64,000 bases of DNA from Rubrivivax sp. (GCA_016719535.1 JADJYX010000041.1:124001-188000), one strand, 5' to 3'. Counted from the first letter of the stretch, positions 17,107 through 27,724 are shown. Notes: a model not told the origin generated them from the sequence alone. Numbers and translations: made by a program.

Positions 17107-17202
17107 GGCGGGTGCTGCCGATTCTGCCGTGGCCTGCAGGCGCAGACGGTCGGCGCTAGCATCCGCCCCCGCTTTTCACATCATTCACATCAGGAGACCC
17201 CG

Positions 17203-17715
17203 ATGAGCATTTCGATGCATTCGTCCAGCGTGCCGATCTTCGTGCGCAACCTCGACAACCTGCTGACCTGGCTGGACAAGGCGCAGGCGCATGCCGAGGC
17301 GAGGAAGTTCGACACCGGCAACTACCTCGCGCTGCGCCTGGCACCGGACATGCTGCCCTTCGTGAAGCAGATCCAGATCGCCAGCGACGGCGCCAAGGGC
17401 TGCGTGGCGCGGCTGGCCGGCGTCGAGATCCCGAAATGGGACGACAACGAGTCCTCGCTCGACGAGCTGCGTGCGCGCGTGCGCAAGACGATCGACTACG
17501 TGCAGTCGATCCCCGCGGCGCAGATCGACGGCAGCGAGGACCGCGACATCACCATCACGCTGCGCAGCGGCGACGTGCACCTCAAGGGCCAGCGCTACCT
17601 CGAGCACTGGGCGCTGCCGAACTTCTATTTCCACGTCATGACCGTCTATGCGCTGCTGCGCCACGCCGGCGTGGACCTGGGCAAGCAGGACTACCTGCGC
17701 GGCGCGGCGGTCTGA
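17203..17715 (+). CDS. DUF1993 family protein
   Basis: 170 residues. The opening MSISMHSSSVPIFVRNLDNL and the ending FYFHVMTVYALLRHAGVDLGKQDYLRG are characteristic of the DUF1993 family, which belongs to the DinB-like four-helix group. Cytoplasmic; biochemical role unknown. AGGAGA sits 8 bases before the ATG. Convergent with the glycosyltransferase gene, leaving a 7-bp gap. Confidence 0.88.
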   Translation: MSISMHSSSVPIFVRNLDNLLTWLDKAQAHAEARKFDTGNYLALRLAPDMLPFVKQIQIASDGAKGCVARLAGVEIPKWDDNESSLDELRARVRKTIDYVQSIPAAQIDGSEDRDITITLRSGDVHLKGQRYLEHWALPNFYFHVMTVYALLRHAGVDLGKQDYLRGAAV

Positions 17716-17722
17716 TCCGCCC

Positions 17723-19738
17723 TCAGTGCGCCGCCGGCAACGGCGCGGGGGCCAGCCCGTCGACATGGCGCTGCATCATGCGCAGCAGCAGCGCCTCGAA
17801 GTCGCGCGTGAAGCGCAGGCTGTCGAACAACGGCGAGGTGTCACGCGCTGCCGCCAGCGTGGCGCGCAGGCGTGCGCGCCGTTCGGGGTCGTGCGCCAGG
17901 TCGACCACCGTGCGCGCATAGTGCTCGATGTCGGCGCAGGCCAGTTCGCCCAGGCCGACGGCATGGTTCAGGCTGGCGGCCACGCGTGACGCGAAGGTGC
18001 GCCCGGTCCAGGTGACCACGGGCACGCCGGCCCACAGCGCATCGCTGGCCGTGGTGTGTGCGTTGCAGGGCCAGGTGTCGAGGAAGAGGTCGGCCAGCTG
18101 CATGCGCGCCAGATGGTCGGCCGGCCGCTTGCGCGGCGCCCACACGATGCGCGCCGGGTCGATGCCGCGTGCGCGCGCCTCGCGCTCGAGGTTCTCGCGC
18201 GACTGCGCGTTCCATTCCAGCAACCACAGCACGGCCTGCGGCAGCGCGTCCAGCAGCACGCACCAGACGTCGAATACCTGCGCCGAGATCTTGTACGGCT
18301 GGTTGAAGCCGGCCAGCACCAGCGCATCCTCGGGCAGGCCGGCCTCGGCGCGCGATGGCGCCGGCGGCAGCGCGCGCTGGCGGTCGTTGGGCTGGTAGCA
18401 CACCGGCATCTGCGCCAGCCGCTCGCTGTAGAAGGGCGCATGGTCCAGCGGGGTGACCACCGGGTCGCCGATCAGGTAGTCGATGTAGTCGGCGCCGGTC
18501 GAACCCGGGAAGCCGAGGAAGGTGGCGGTCACCGGTGCCGGCCGCCAGGCGAATACGCCCACGCGGTGGCCGCGCGTATAGCCCTTGAGGTCGATCAGCA
18601 GGTCGCAGCCGTCGGCGCGGATGCGCGCGGCGATGTCGCCGTCGCTGGTGTCGCGCAGGTCGACGAAGTGCTCGCAGGCCTGCTCGATGCGGCGGCGCAT
18701 CGCGCTGGCGTCGTTCTTGCCGTGCGAATAGAGCGTGACCTCGAAGCGGCTGCGATCGTGCTGCTCGAGCATCTCGGCCATCAGGATGCAGGTGGCGTGC
18801 TCGTGGAAGTCGGCGGACAGGTAGCCCACGCGCAGCCGGCGGCCGCCCTCGGGCCGCCAGTCGCTGACCCGCGGCGCCAGCGGCCGTGCGTGGCCGGCCA
18901 GGTGGCGCGCCAGCATGCGCGCCGCCTTGATCTGTTCGGCCGGGTCGTCGAGCAGCGTCACGTGCGCAAACGGCGCGGTGGCGACAGCGGTGTCGTCGGG
19001 CAGGGCGTGCAGCGCGCGCTCGAGCGCCGCCAGGCCCTGCTCGGCACCCGCCCACTGGCAGGCCTCGCGGGCGAAATAGGCCAGCAGCCCGCGCACGCCC
19101 AGCTCGTGCCTGCCCACGCCCATCGCCAGCGCGGTCTCGAAGCACTGCGCGGCCTCTTCCTTCATCACCAGCTCGTTCAGGCACAGGCCCAGTTGGTAGT
19201 GGGTATTGGCGTCGGTGAGGCGGCAGGCCAGCGCGTTCATGTAGGCACCGACGGCGTCGCGGTGCTGCCCGCCCAGTTGCAGCGCACGGCCCAGCGTCGA
19301 GTGGTAGTCGAAGTTGCGCTCGATGTCGGCCGGCAGGCTCTGCAGGCAGCGCGCGGCATCGCGGAATCGCTTGCCTTCCATCAGGCAGTGCGCGGTGAAG
19401 GCGCAGGCGACGGTATCGCGCGGGTTCAGGTTGTAGGCCTGCGCCGCGGCCTGCGCCGCCTCGTCGCAGCGGCGCAGCGCCAGCAGCGCGCGCGCCAGGT
19501 TGAGTGCGACCGCGGTGTCGTGCGGCGCCTGCCGCGATGCGGCCTCGAAGTGCTGTACCGCCGCCGCCCACTCGCCCCGGCCGGCATGGGCCTGGCCGGC
19601 CTGCCAGGCCGTGCGCATGCGGGTGCCGAGCACGGGCGGCTGGCGGTGGAATGTGCCGGATTTGGCATTGCGGACGGCGGTTCGCATGGGCGGACGGGCT
19701 CTCGGTTGGGCCGGGGCGCTGGCGGCAGCGTGCGGCAT
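17723..19738 (-). CDS. TPR-containing O-linked glycosyltransferase (OGT/SPINDLY-like), likely for flagellin
   Basis: About 670 residues from the ATG chosen; an ATG at 19687 (17 codons later) and a TTG at 19786 are alternatives. The N-terminal third is tetratricopeptide-like (WAAAVQHFEAASRQAPHDTAVALNLARALLAL, HYQLGLCLNELVMKEEAAQCF). The C-terminal part is a GT41-type glycosyltransferase: LRVGYLSADFHEHATCILM, DLLIDLKGYTRGHR, WRPAPVTATFLGFPGSTG, and the end of the nucleotide-sugar site LFLDTWPCNAHTTASDALWAGVPVVTW. The family adds GlcNAc or similar sugars to Ser/Thr of proteins. Divergent from the flagellin gene, so flagellin is the likely substrate (inference). Confidence 0.85.
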   Translation of the reverse strand: MPHAAASAPAQPRARPPMRTAVRNAKSGTFHRQPPVLGTRMRTAWQAGQAHAGRGEWAAAVQHFEAASRQAPHDTAVALNLARALLALRRCDEAAQAAAQAYNLNPRDTVACAFTAHCLMEGKRFRDAARCLQSLPADIERNFDYHSTLGRALQLGGQHRDAVGAYMNALACRLTDANTHYQLGLCLNELVMKEEAAQCFETALAMGVGRHELGVRGLLAYFAREACQWAGAEQGLAALERALHALPDDTAVATAPFAHVTLLDDPAEQIKAARMLARHLAGHARPLAPRVSDWRPEGGRRLRVGYLSADFHEHATCILMAEMLEQHDRSRFEVTLYSHGKNDASAMRRRIEQACEHFVDLRDTSDGDIAARIRADGCDLLIDLKGYTRGHRVGVFAWRPAPVTATFLGFPGSTGADYIDYLIGDPVVTPLDHAPFYSERLAQMPVCYQPNDRQRALPPAPSRAEAGLPEDALVLAGFNQPYKISAQVFDVWCVLLDALPQAVLWLLEWNAQSRENLEREARARGIDPARIVWAPRKRPADHLARMQLADLFLDTWPCNAHTTASDALWAGVPVVTWTGRTFASRVAASLNHAVGLGELACADIEHYARTVVDLAHDPERRARLRATLAAARDTSPLFDSLRFTRDFEALLLRMMQRHVDGLAPAPLPAAH

Positions 19739-20123
19739 CGCACGCACCACGACCCCTGCGACGAGTCTAGGCAGGGCGGTGCTCAAGCCATGCCGGGAAC
19801 TGACCGATAAGCACCCGCCTGTTCGTTTTCGACCCGTCCCGGGGCATCGATCGGTGGCAAAAACAGGGCCTCAAGTTTGTTTTTCCGGGCGTCGATAACA
19901 GGCCCAACGGGGCACGCACAGCGGGCTCCGCGGTCCGGTTGGTCTTCCGATGGCCGCGCAGCACAGCTGCACGACACGAGGTGGCCGACGTCGGGCGCTG
20001 CAAGGCCCGGGTGGCGACACGCGGACCTTGCAGACGAAGGTGCGGTGGGTGATGAACCTGCCCACCGCATTGGAGTCACGCCGGCGTCCGGCCGGGAATG
20101 TTTGAAACGCGAAGGAGTGCAAC
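19739..20123 (+). other. Divergent regulatory region and long flagellin leader
   Basis: No coding potential that I can support. It holds sigma-28-like promoter elements reading towards the flagellin gene (annotated separately) and a leader of about 220 nt before the flagellin start. The leader ends in AAGGAG 7 bases before the ATG. The upstream promoter of the glycosyltransferase gene should lie near the left edge but shows no clear hexamers. Confidence 0.6.
19871..19898 (+). promoter_or_regulatory. Sigma-28 (FliA) promoter of flagellin gene
   Basis: TCAAGTTT, a 12-nt spacer, then GTCGATAA. The enterobacterial sigma-28 consensus is TAAAGTTT-N11-GCCGATAA, so each element matches at 7 of 8 positions and the spacer is one longer. 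A weaker copy, TCAAGCCA-N12-ACCGATAA, lies at 19783-19810 with the same spacing. Transcription would start near 19905, giving a leader of about 220 nt. Flagellins are typically transcribed by this sigma factor. Confidence 0.7.
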
Positions 20124-20969
20124 ATGCCATCCATCATCAATACGAACATCGCCTCGATGACCGCGCAGCGCACCAGCGCCACGTCTCAGAGCGCCCTCAA
20201 CACCGCGATGCAGCGCCTGTCTTCCGGCCTGCGCGTCAACTCGGCCAAGGACGACGCGGCCGGGCTGGCGATCGCCGAACGCATGACCTCGCAGGTGCGC
20301 GGCATGAATGTGGCGATCCGCAACGCCAACGACGGCATCTCGATGGCGCAGACCGCCGAAGGCGCGCTGTCCCGCGTGGGTGACGCGCTGCAGCGCATGC
20401 GCGAGCTTGCCATCCAGGCCCGCAACGGCACCAATACGGCCAAGGACAAGGACTCGCTGAGCAAGGAGTTCGTCGAGCTGCAGAGCGAGATCAACCGCGT
20501 GCTCGGCGGCACGGCCTTCAACGGCACCAACATCCTGGGCGCCGGCGGGACCGAGGTCACCTTCCAGATCGGCGCCAACGTGCAGGCGGACGACTCGATC
20601 ACCGTCAATTTCGAGAATATGGTTTCCAATTCCGAAATCGCAGCGGTGACTGTCAGCACGGCGGCGATCGACGGTTCGGCCCTTGCGGACGACATCGCCT
20701 CGGTGATCGAGGATCTCGATACCGCGATCGACACCATCAACGACAAGCGGGCCGTGTTCGGCGCCACGCAGTCGCGCTTCGAGGCCGTGATCGCCAACCT
20801 GCAGGTGGCGGTGGAGAACCAGTCGGCGGCGCGAAGCCGCATCCTGGATGCCGACTTCGCGATCGAGACGGCCAACCTGTCGCGGGCGCAGATCCTGCAG
20901 CAGGCGGGCAACGCGATGATCGCGCAGGCCAACCAGATGCCCCAGCAGGTGCTGCGGCTGCTGCAGTAA
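20124..20969 (+). CDS. fliC: Flagellin, short form
   Basis: 281 residues, near the minimum for flagellins. The N-terminal D0/D1 region (SIINTNIASMTAQR, LSSGLRVNSAKDDAAGLAIA, AEGALSRVGDALQRMRELA) and the C-terminal D1/D0 region (SRILDADFAIETANLSRAQILQQAGNAMIAQAN, ending VLRLLQ) are complete. The central surface domain is reduced to roughly residues 140-200. That segment is rich in Ser and Thr (SNSEIAAVTVSTAAIDGSA), possible O-glycosylation sites for the adjacent transferase. Exported by the flagellar type III system, so there is no signal peptide. Monocistronic, closed by a strong terminator. Confidence 0.97.
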   Translation: MPSIINTNIASMTAQRTSATSQSALNTAMQRLSSGLRVNSAKDDAAGLAIAERMTSQVRGMNVAIRNANDGISMAQTAEGALSRVGDALQRMRELAIQARNGTNTAKDKDSLSKEFVELQSEINRVLGGTAFNGTNILGAGGTEVTFQIGANVQADDSITVNFENMVSNSEIAAVTVSTAAIDGSALADDIASVIEDLDTAIDTINDKRAVFGATQSRFEAVIANLQVAVENQSAARSRILDADFAIETANLSRAQILQQAGNAMIAQANQMPQQVLRLLQ

Positions 20970-21014
20970 GCGGGTCACGCGCCGGGCCTTCGGAGCCCGG
21001 CTGCCCGCCCCCGG

Positions 21015-21048
21015 GGCCGCCCTCGCCTGTGCGAGGGCGGCCCTTTTT
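21015..21048 (+). terminator. fliC: Rho-independent terminator after flagellin gene
   Basis: A perfect 12-bp GC-rich stem (GGCCGCCCTCGC / GCGAGGGCGGCC) with a CTGT loop is followed by CTTTTT. It lies 45 bp after the flagellin stop and separates it from htpG. Confidence 0.9.
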
Positions 21049-21161
21049 GCGCTGTCGGGCGGCGACAATGCGCCCCCTTGAAAGTGCCGCAGGCGGCCCC
21101 ACCCTGGGTGGCCGGCGGCGGGGACGCCGATCCTGAACCCACCCGACAACGAGTCATCCGC

Positions 21162-23036
<1,875 letters not shown>

Positions 23037-23073
23037 CGCGGTCACGGGGCCGGCGCGATGCGGGGCGGCCTTC

Positions 23074-23079
23074 TAGAAT
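23074..23079 (+). promoter_or_regulatory. Putative -10 element for the regulator/FecR/CHASE2 operon
   Basis: TAGAAT in the context TTCTAGAATCCCCGCC lies 21 bp before the first candidate start codon. The same CTAGAATCC context precedes tyrS at 36905. No good -35 hexamer is visible, so this is tentative. Confidence 0.35.
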
Positions 23080-23100
23080 CCCCGCCATCTCACGAGGTGG

Positions 23101-23772
23101 ATGCACCGCCCCCTGCCGATGGAAACCGAGCCGCCGCTGAAGGTCCTGGTCGTCGACGATCACGACGTCGTGCGCCTGGGCGTGCGCCATGTGCTGTCGG
23201 CGCTGGACCGGCCCAGCACGGTGCGCGAGGCGGCCACGGTGCGCGATGCGCTGGCGGCGATGACGGCCGATCCGGCCGACCTGCTGCTGCTGGACCTCGG
23301 TCTTGGTGACGACCTGGCGCTGGCCGCGCTGCCGCGGCTGCGCGACGCGGCGCCGCGCGCGCGCATCCTGGTGCTGACGTCGATGCCCGAGGACCTGTAT
23401 GCCGAGCGCTGCCTGCGCGCCGGCGCCGACGGTTTCGTGCCCAAGTCCTCGTTGTCGGCCACGCTCCTGGAAGCCGTGCGCACCGTGCTGGCCGGGCAGA
23501 TCTGGGTCAGCCCCGACCAGCGGGAGGCCCTGTTGCGCCGCGCCACCGGCCGCACCGCGGGCTCGCCCGATGGCCCCGAGCTGTCGGCGCGCGAACTGGA
23601 GGTGCTGCGCCTGGTGGCTGCCGGCCGCAGCACGCGCGAGATCGCCGACCACCTCAACCGCAGCGTGAAGACCATCGAGACGCACAAGCAGTCGCTCAAG
23701 CTCAAGCTCGATGCCGATTCGCCGGCGATGCTGGTGCGCAAGGCGATCGCTTTTCTGGGCGACGGGCATTGA
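23101..23772 (+). CDS. LuxR/NarL-type response regulator
   Basis: 223 residues from this ATG, or 217 from the ATG at 23119; GAGGTGG lies directly before the first, with tight spacing. The receiver domain has the acidic pair in VVDDHD, the phospho-acceptor Asp65 in LLLLDLGLGD, the switch residue in VLTSMP and the Lys in FVPKSS. The C-terminal LuxR helix-turn-helix reads LSARELEVLRLVAAGRSTREIADHLNRSVKTIETH. A DNA-binding output regulator, presumably phosphorylated by the CHASE2 histidine kinase two genes downstream. Its stop overlaps the next ATG as TGATG. Confidence 0.9.
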   Translation: MHRPLPMETEPPLKVLVVDDHDVVRLGVRHVLSALDRPSTVREAATVRDALAAMTADPADLLLLDLGLGDDLALAALPRLRDAAPRARILVLTSMPEDLYAERCLRAGADGFVPKSSLSATLLEAVRTVLAGQIWVSPDQREALLRRATGRTAGSPDGPELSARELEVLRLVAAGRSTREIADHLNRSVKTIETHKQSLKLKLDADSPAMLVRKAIAFLGDGH

Positions 23773-25415
23773 TGGCGGCGCCGCTGCGGCTGCTTGCGCT
23801 GGCGGCGCTGGCCGCGCTGCCGGTGGCGGCGTGGCCTGCACCAGCCGACGAGGCGGCGCATGTGCACCTCACGGTTGCCGGGGATACGCTGATCGGCCTC
23901 GGCCGGCGCTACCTGGCCGATCCGGGGCAGTGGCCACAACTGGCCAGCGTCAACCAGGTGCGCAACCCGCGCCGGCTGCCAGTCGGCCGCGGCATCCGCA
24001 TTCCGCTGCGCCTGATGAACGTCGAGCCCGCGCCGGCGTCGGTGCTGGCCGCCAGCGGTGCCGTGCGCAGCGGCAATGCCGCGGTCGCCGTCGGCCAGTC
24101 CCTGCCCGAGGGCAGCGATCTCGCCACCGGTGCCGACGGACACGTCACCGTGCGGCTGGTCGACGGCACGTTGCTGCGGCTGCGCGCCGGCGGCCGCCTG
24201 CGCATCGACGAATCGCACCGCGTGCCGGCGGCCGCTGCCGTGCGCTCGGGCGTGCAGCTCGACCAGGGCCGCGTCGAGGTGCAGGCCCAGCCGGCCCGTG
24301 GCGGCCAGCCGGGCTTTCGCATCCACACGCCGCAGGGCGTGCTGGCGGTGCGCGGCACCGAATTCCGCGTGGCCACCGAGGCGATGCAGACGCTGGGCGA
24401 GGTGCTCGAAGGCGCCGTCGCCGTGGCCGGCCGCGATGGCGCCGGGCAGCATGTGAGCGCCGGCCAGGGCACGGTGGTCGACGCCGCCGGGCGCGTGGCC
24501 CAGCCGCTGGCGCTGCTGCCGGCGCCGGACCTCTCCGGCCTGCCGGCGCTGCACGAGCGGCCGCTGGTGCGGCTGGTGTTGCCGCCCCTGCCCGGTGCCG
24601 CCGGCTACCGCGTGCAGGTGGCGCGCGACGAGCGCTTCGACGCCTTGCTGGCCGACCTGCGTTCGGCCACGCCCGAGTTGCGCATCGCCGGCCTGGCCGA
24701 TGGCCGCTACCCGATGCGCCTGCGCGCGGTCGGCGGCAACGGGCTCGAAGGCCGTGACGCCCTGGCCACGCTGTGGCTGAAGGCCCGGCCCGAGCCGCCG
24801 CTGCCGCGCGCGCCGGCGGCGCGGGCGACGCTGCGCGGCAGCGCGGCCGACTTTGCCTGGACGGCCAGCAGCGAGGCCGCCCGCTACCGGCTGCAACTGG
24901 CGCGCGACGACGGCAGCGCCGCGCCGTTTTCCGCGCCGCTGCTGGACCTGAAGGACCTGGCTGCGCTCGCCCATCGGGCCGACGGCCTGCCGCCGGGCGT
25001 CTATGTCTGGCGGGTGGGCAGCGTGCGGGCCGACGGCGATGCCGGGCCGTTCGGCGACCCGATGCATTTCGAGTTGCGGGCCTTGCCGCCGCAGCCGGCC
25101 CCGCCCGAGCCGCCCGCCGTGGGCGACCGTTCGATCCGCTTCTTCTGGCAGGGCGTGCCCGGCCAGCGCTTCGAATTGCAGGTGGCGCGCGATGCCGATT
25201 TCCAGGCGCGCGTGGCCGAGCCGCTGCTGGACGGCAACACCTTCGAACTGCCGCTGCCGGGCCCGGGCCGCCATTTCGTGCGGCTGCGCGCGCGCGACGC
25301 CGACGGCTTCGTCGGCCCCTGGTCGGCGACCCAGTTCTTCGACGTGCCGAACTGCGTGCGCGATGCCCAGGCGGGCTGCGTGCGCACCGAGGGCGGACCG
25401 CTGCAGCCGCCGTGA
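23772..25415 (+). CDS. Periplasmic LysM-FecR protein with fibronectin-III-like repeats
   Basis: 547 residues. A signal peptide (about 1-22) is followed by LysM (about 30-78; HLTVAGDTLIGLGRRYLAD...NQVRNPRRLPVGRGIRIPL), a peptidoglycan-binding module. The FecR domain (about 90-215) contains LPEGSDLATGADGHVTVRLVDGT, LDQGRVEVQ, and TPQGVLAVRGTEFRV. Three fibronectin-III-like units follow, each with a YRVQVARD / YRLQLARDD / FELQVARDAD strand. No TonB box or partner sigma factor is present, so this is not the classic iron-citrate FecR circuit. It sits between a response regulator and a CHASE2 kinase with 1-nt overlaps, suggesting it feeds an envelope signal to the kinase (inference). Confidence 0.88.
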   Translation: MAAPLRLLALAALAALPVAAWPAPADEAAHVHLTVAGDTLIGLGRRYLADPGQWPQLASVNQVRNPRRLPVGRGIRIPLRLMNVEPAPASVLAASGAVRSGNAAVAVGQSLPEGSDLATGADGHVTVRLVDGTLLRLRAGGRLRIDESHRVPAAAAVRSGVQLDQGRVEVQAQPARGGQPGFRIHTPQGVLAVRGTEFRVATEAMQTLGEVLEGAVAVAGRDGAGQHVSAGQGTVVDAAGRVAQPLALLPAPDLSGLPALHERPLVRLVLPPLPGAAGYRVQVARDERFDALLADLRSATPELRIAGLADGRYPMRLRAVGGNGLEGRDALATLWLKARPEPPLPRAPAARATLRGSAADFAWTASSEAARYRLQLARDDGSAAPFSAPLLDLKDLAALAHRADGLPPGVYVWRVGSVRADGDAGPFGDPMHFELRALPPQPAPPEPPAVGDRSIRFFWQGVPGQRFELQVARDADFQARVAEPLLDGNTFELPLPGPGRHFVRLRARDADGFVGPWSATQFFDVPNCVRDAQAGCVRTEGGPLQPP

Positions 25416-27724
25416 TGGCGCGGCTGACGGCGCCCCAGGGCCGGCGGCGCGACGACGCCGCGGTGGCCCTGGCGCTGGCGCTGCTGGCCTTCGCCCTGGC
25501 GGCCGGCGGCTGGCTGTGGCGCGCCGACCGGCTGGTCTACGACGCGGGGCTGTCGCTGTGGACACGGCCCCCGGCCGACGAGGTCGTCATCGTCGCCATC
25601 GACGACGCCAGCATCGAGGCCATCGGCCGCTGGCCCTGGCGCCGCAGCGTGCACGCGACGTTGCTCGAGCGCCTGGCCGAGGCCGCGCCGCGTGCGGTGG
25701 TGCTCGACCTCGTGCTCAGCGAACCCGACCCCGATCCGCGCCAGGACGACCTGCTGGCGGCGGCGCTGCGTCGCGTCGCGCCGGTGGTGATGCCGGTCGC
25801 CTGGCAGGCAGTGCCCGGCGAGCCGCTGCGGGCGCTGGAGCCGGTGGCGCCGCTGCGCGCGGCCGTCACGCTGGGCGCTGCCGAGGCCGTGGTCGACAGC
25901 GACGGCGTGCTGCGCCACGCCTTCGTCGAGGCCGGCCCGCCGGGGCGGCCCTATCCGCACCTGGCGGTGGCGGTGCTGCGCGCCGCCGGCGAGGCGGTGC
26001 ATGCGGGCACCGCGCTGGAGCGCGCCACCGACGATTCGCCGGCCCGCGGCTGGCGCCGCGAAGGCCGCTTCCTCATCCGCTACGACGGCCCGCCGGGGCA
26101 TGTGAAGCGGGTGTCCTACGTCGACGTGCTGCGCGGTGCGGTGCCGGTGGAACAGCTGCGTGGGCGCTACCTGCTGGTGGGCATGACGGCGCAGGGCCTG
26201 GGCGATACGCTGGCAACGCCGGTGAATGCCAGCCGGCACGCCATGCCGGGGGTGGAGGTGCACGCGCACACGCTGGCGACGCTGCGCCGCGGCGATGCCG
26301 TGCGCGCACTGTCGCCGCTGGCGAGTGGGCTGCTGTCGGCGCTGGCCGTGCTGGCGCTGGTGGCCGCCTTCGTGCGTGCCGGCACCCGCGCCGCGCTGCT
26401 GCTGGCGCTGCTGTCGCTGCCGCTGGCGCTGGCCGCCAGCCTGCTGGCGCTGCGCTGGGGCTGGTGGTGGAGCCCGGCGTCCTTGATGCTGGCCGCGGTG
26501 GTGGCCTATCCGCTGTGGAGCTGGCGGCGGCTCGAGCGCGGCGTGGCCGAACTCGATCGCGAGATCGACCGCCTGGCGGCCGAACCCGGCCTGCTGGCGC
26601 CGGCGGCGCCGCGCGACGACGCGCCCGGAACCGATCGCCTGGCGGTGCGGTTGGCTGCCCTGCACACGGCGGCCGATACGCTGCGCTCGGCGCGGCGCTT
26701 CCTGGCCGATGCGCTGGCGGGGCTGCCGACGGCGATGCTCGTCGACGACGGCGCCGGCCGCGTGCTGCTGGCCAACCCGCTGGCCGCGCAGCTCTTCGAA
26801 GAGGCCTCGGCCGCGGACATGCAGGGCCTGGACCTGGCGCGGCTGCTGGCGGAGTTCGACTGCCAACCCGCCGTCGACTGGCCGTTGGCACTGGCCGAGG
26901 TGCGCGGCACGCGCCAGGGGCTGGCGGTGCAGGCGCGGCTGGCGGGCCGGGGCGACCACGTGATCCACGCCCATGGCGTGGACATGCATGGCGGCACGCG
27001 GCTGATCGTGGCCATCGCCGACGTGGCGCCGATCAAGCAGGCCGAGCGCGCCCGCGACGAACTGCTGGCCTTCGTCTCGCACGACCTGCGCTCGCCGGCG
27101 ACCTCGATCGCGCTGCTGGTCGATCTGCAGCTCGCCGGCCGCGGCCGCCTGGGGCCCGAGTCGCTGTTGCACGAGGTGCGGCGGCTGGCGCAGCGCACGC
27201 TGGCGCTGGCCGACGACTTCGTGCGCATCGTGCAGGCCGCGCAGCGGCCGCTGCAGCGTGAAATGCTGGACCTGCGCGGGCTGGTGGACGAGGCGATCGC
27301 CGACTTCCGGCCGCAGGCCGAGTCCGCCGACGTGCGGCTGCAGCGGCCCGATGCGGCGCTGCCCGTGCCGGCAGCGGTCGACCGCGCGCTCGTGCTGCGG
27401 GCGCTGGGCAACCTGCTGTCGAACGCCATCCGGCACAGCCCGGCCGGCGCGGCGGTCGAACTCGAGGTGCAGCCCCTGGCGACGGGGGGCTGCACCGTCC
27501 GCGTCACCGACCAGGGGCCGGGGCTGGACGAGGCCGCGATGCAGCACCTGATGCAGGACCAGGAGGGCCTGGTGCCGCGCGCCAGCGCCGGCGTCGGTTT
27601 CGGGCTGCTGTTCGTGCAGCGTGTGGCGCAGCGGCACGGCGGCCGCCTGCGGGTGCGGCCGGGTGCGGCCGGATGCGGCGCGGTCTTCGAGCTGCAGCTC
27701 GGCAACGCCTCGGGCAATCCCTGA
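25415..27724 (+). CDS. CHASE2-domain sensor histidine kinase
   Basis: 769 residues. An N-terminal membrane helix (about 15-38) precedes a periplasmic CHASE2 domain (about 45-325; VVIVAIDDASIEAIGRWPWRRSVHA, VVDSDGVLRHAF, GRYLLVGMTAQGLGDTLATP, MPGVEVHAH). Three more helices follow (about 330-405), then a PAS-like segment (VDDGAGRVLLANPLAAQLFEE), a HisKA dimerisation domain with the phosphorylated His556 in FVSHDLRSPATS, and a HATPase with NLLSNAIRHSP and DQGPGLDEA. It is the sensor of the three-gene operon. A HisKA-type kinase beside a LuxR-type regulator is a less usual pairing; FixL/FixJ is a known precedent. Confidence 0.9.
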   Translation: MARLTAPQGRRRDDAAVALALALLAFALAAGGWLWRADRLVYDAGLSLWTRPPADEVVIVAIDDASIEAIGRWPWRRSVHATLLERLAEAAPRAVVLDLVLSEPDPDPRQDDLLAAALRRVAPVVMPVAWQAVPGEPLRALEPVAPLRAAVTLGAAEAVVDSDGVLRHAFVEAGPPGRPYPHLAVAVLRAAGEAVHAGTALERATDDSPARGWRREGRFLIRYDGPPGHVKRVSYVDVLRGAVPVEQLRGRYLLVGMTAQGLGDTLATPVNASRHAMPGVEVHAHTLATLRRGDAVRALSPLASGLLSALAVLALVAAFVRAGTRAALLLALLSLPLALAASLLALRWGWWWSPASLMLAAVVAYPLWSWRRLERGVAELDREIDRLAAEPGLLAPAAPRDDAPGTDRLAVRLAALHTAADTLRSARRFLADALAGLPTAMLVDDGAGRVLLANPLAAQLFEEASAADMQGLDLARLLAEFDCQPAVDWPLALAEVRGTRQGLAVQARLAGRGDHVIHAHGVDMHGGTRLIVAIADVAPIKQAERARDELLAFVSHDLRSPATSIALLVDLQLAGRGRLGPESLLHEVRRLAQRTLALADDFVRIVQAAQRPLQREMLDLRGLVDEAIADFRPQAESADVRLQRPDAALPVPAAVDRALVLRALGNLLSNAIRHSPAGAAVELEVQPLATGGCTVRVTDQGPGLDEAAMQHLMQDQEGLVPRASAGVGFGLLFVQRVAQRHGGRLRVRPGAAGCGAVFELQLGNASGNP

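Noticed and set aside
19783..19810. TCAAGCCA-N12-ACCGATAA as the main flagellin promoter
   Set aside because: Weaker match than the element at 19871-19898 and would need a leader over 300 nt; kept only as a possible secondary element.
23772..25415. Classic FecR anti-sigma regulator of iron uptake
   Set aside because: No ECF sigma factor or TonB receptor nearby; the protein has a signal peptide, LysM and fibronectin-like repeats and lies in a two-component operon.
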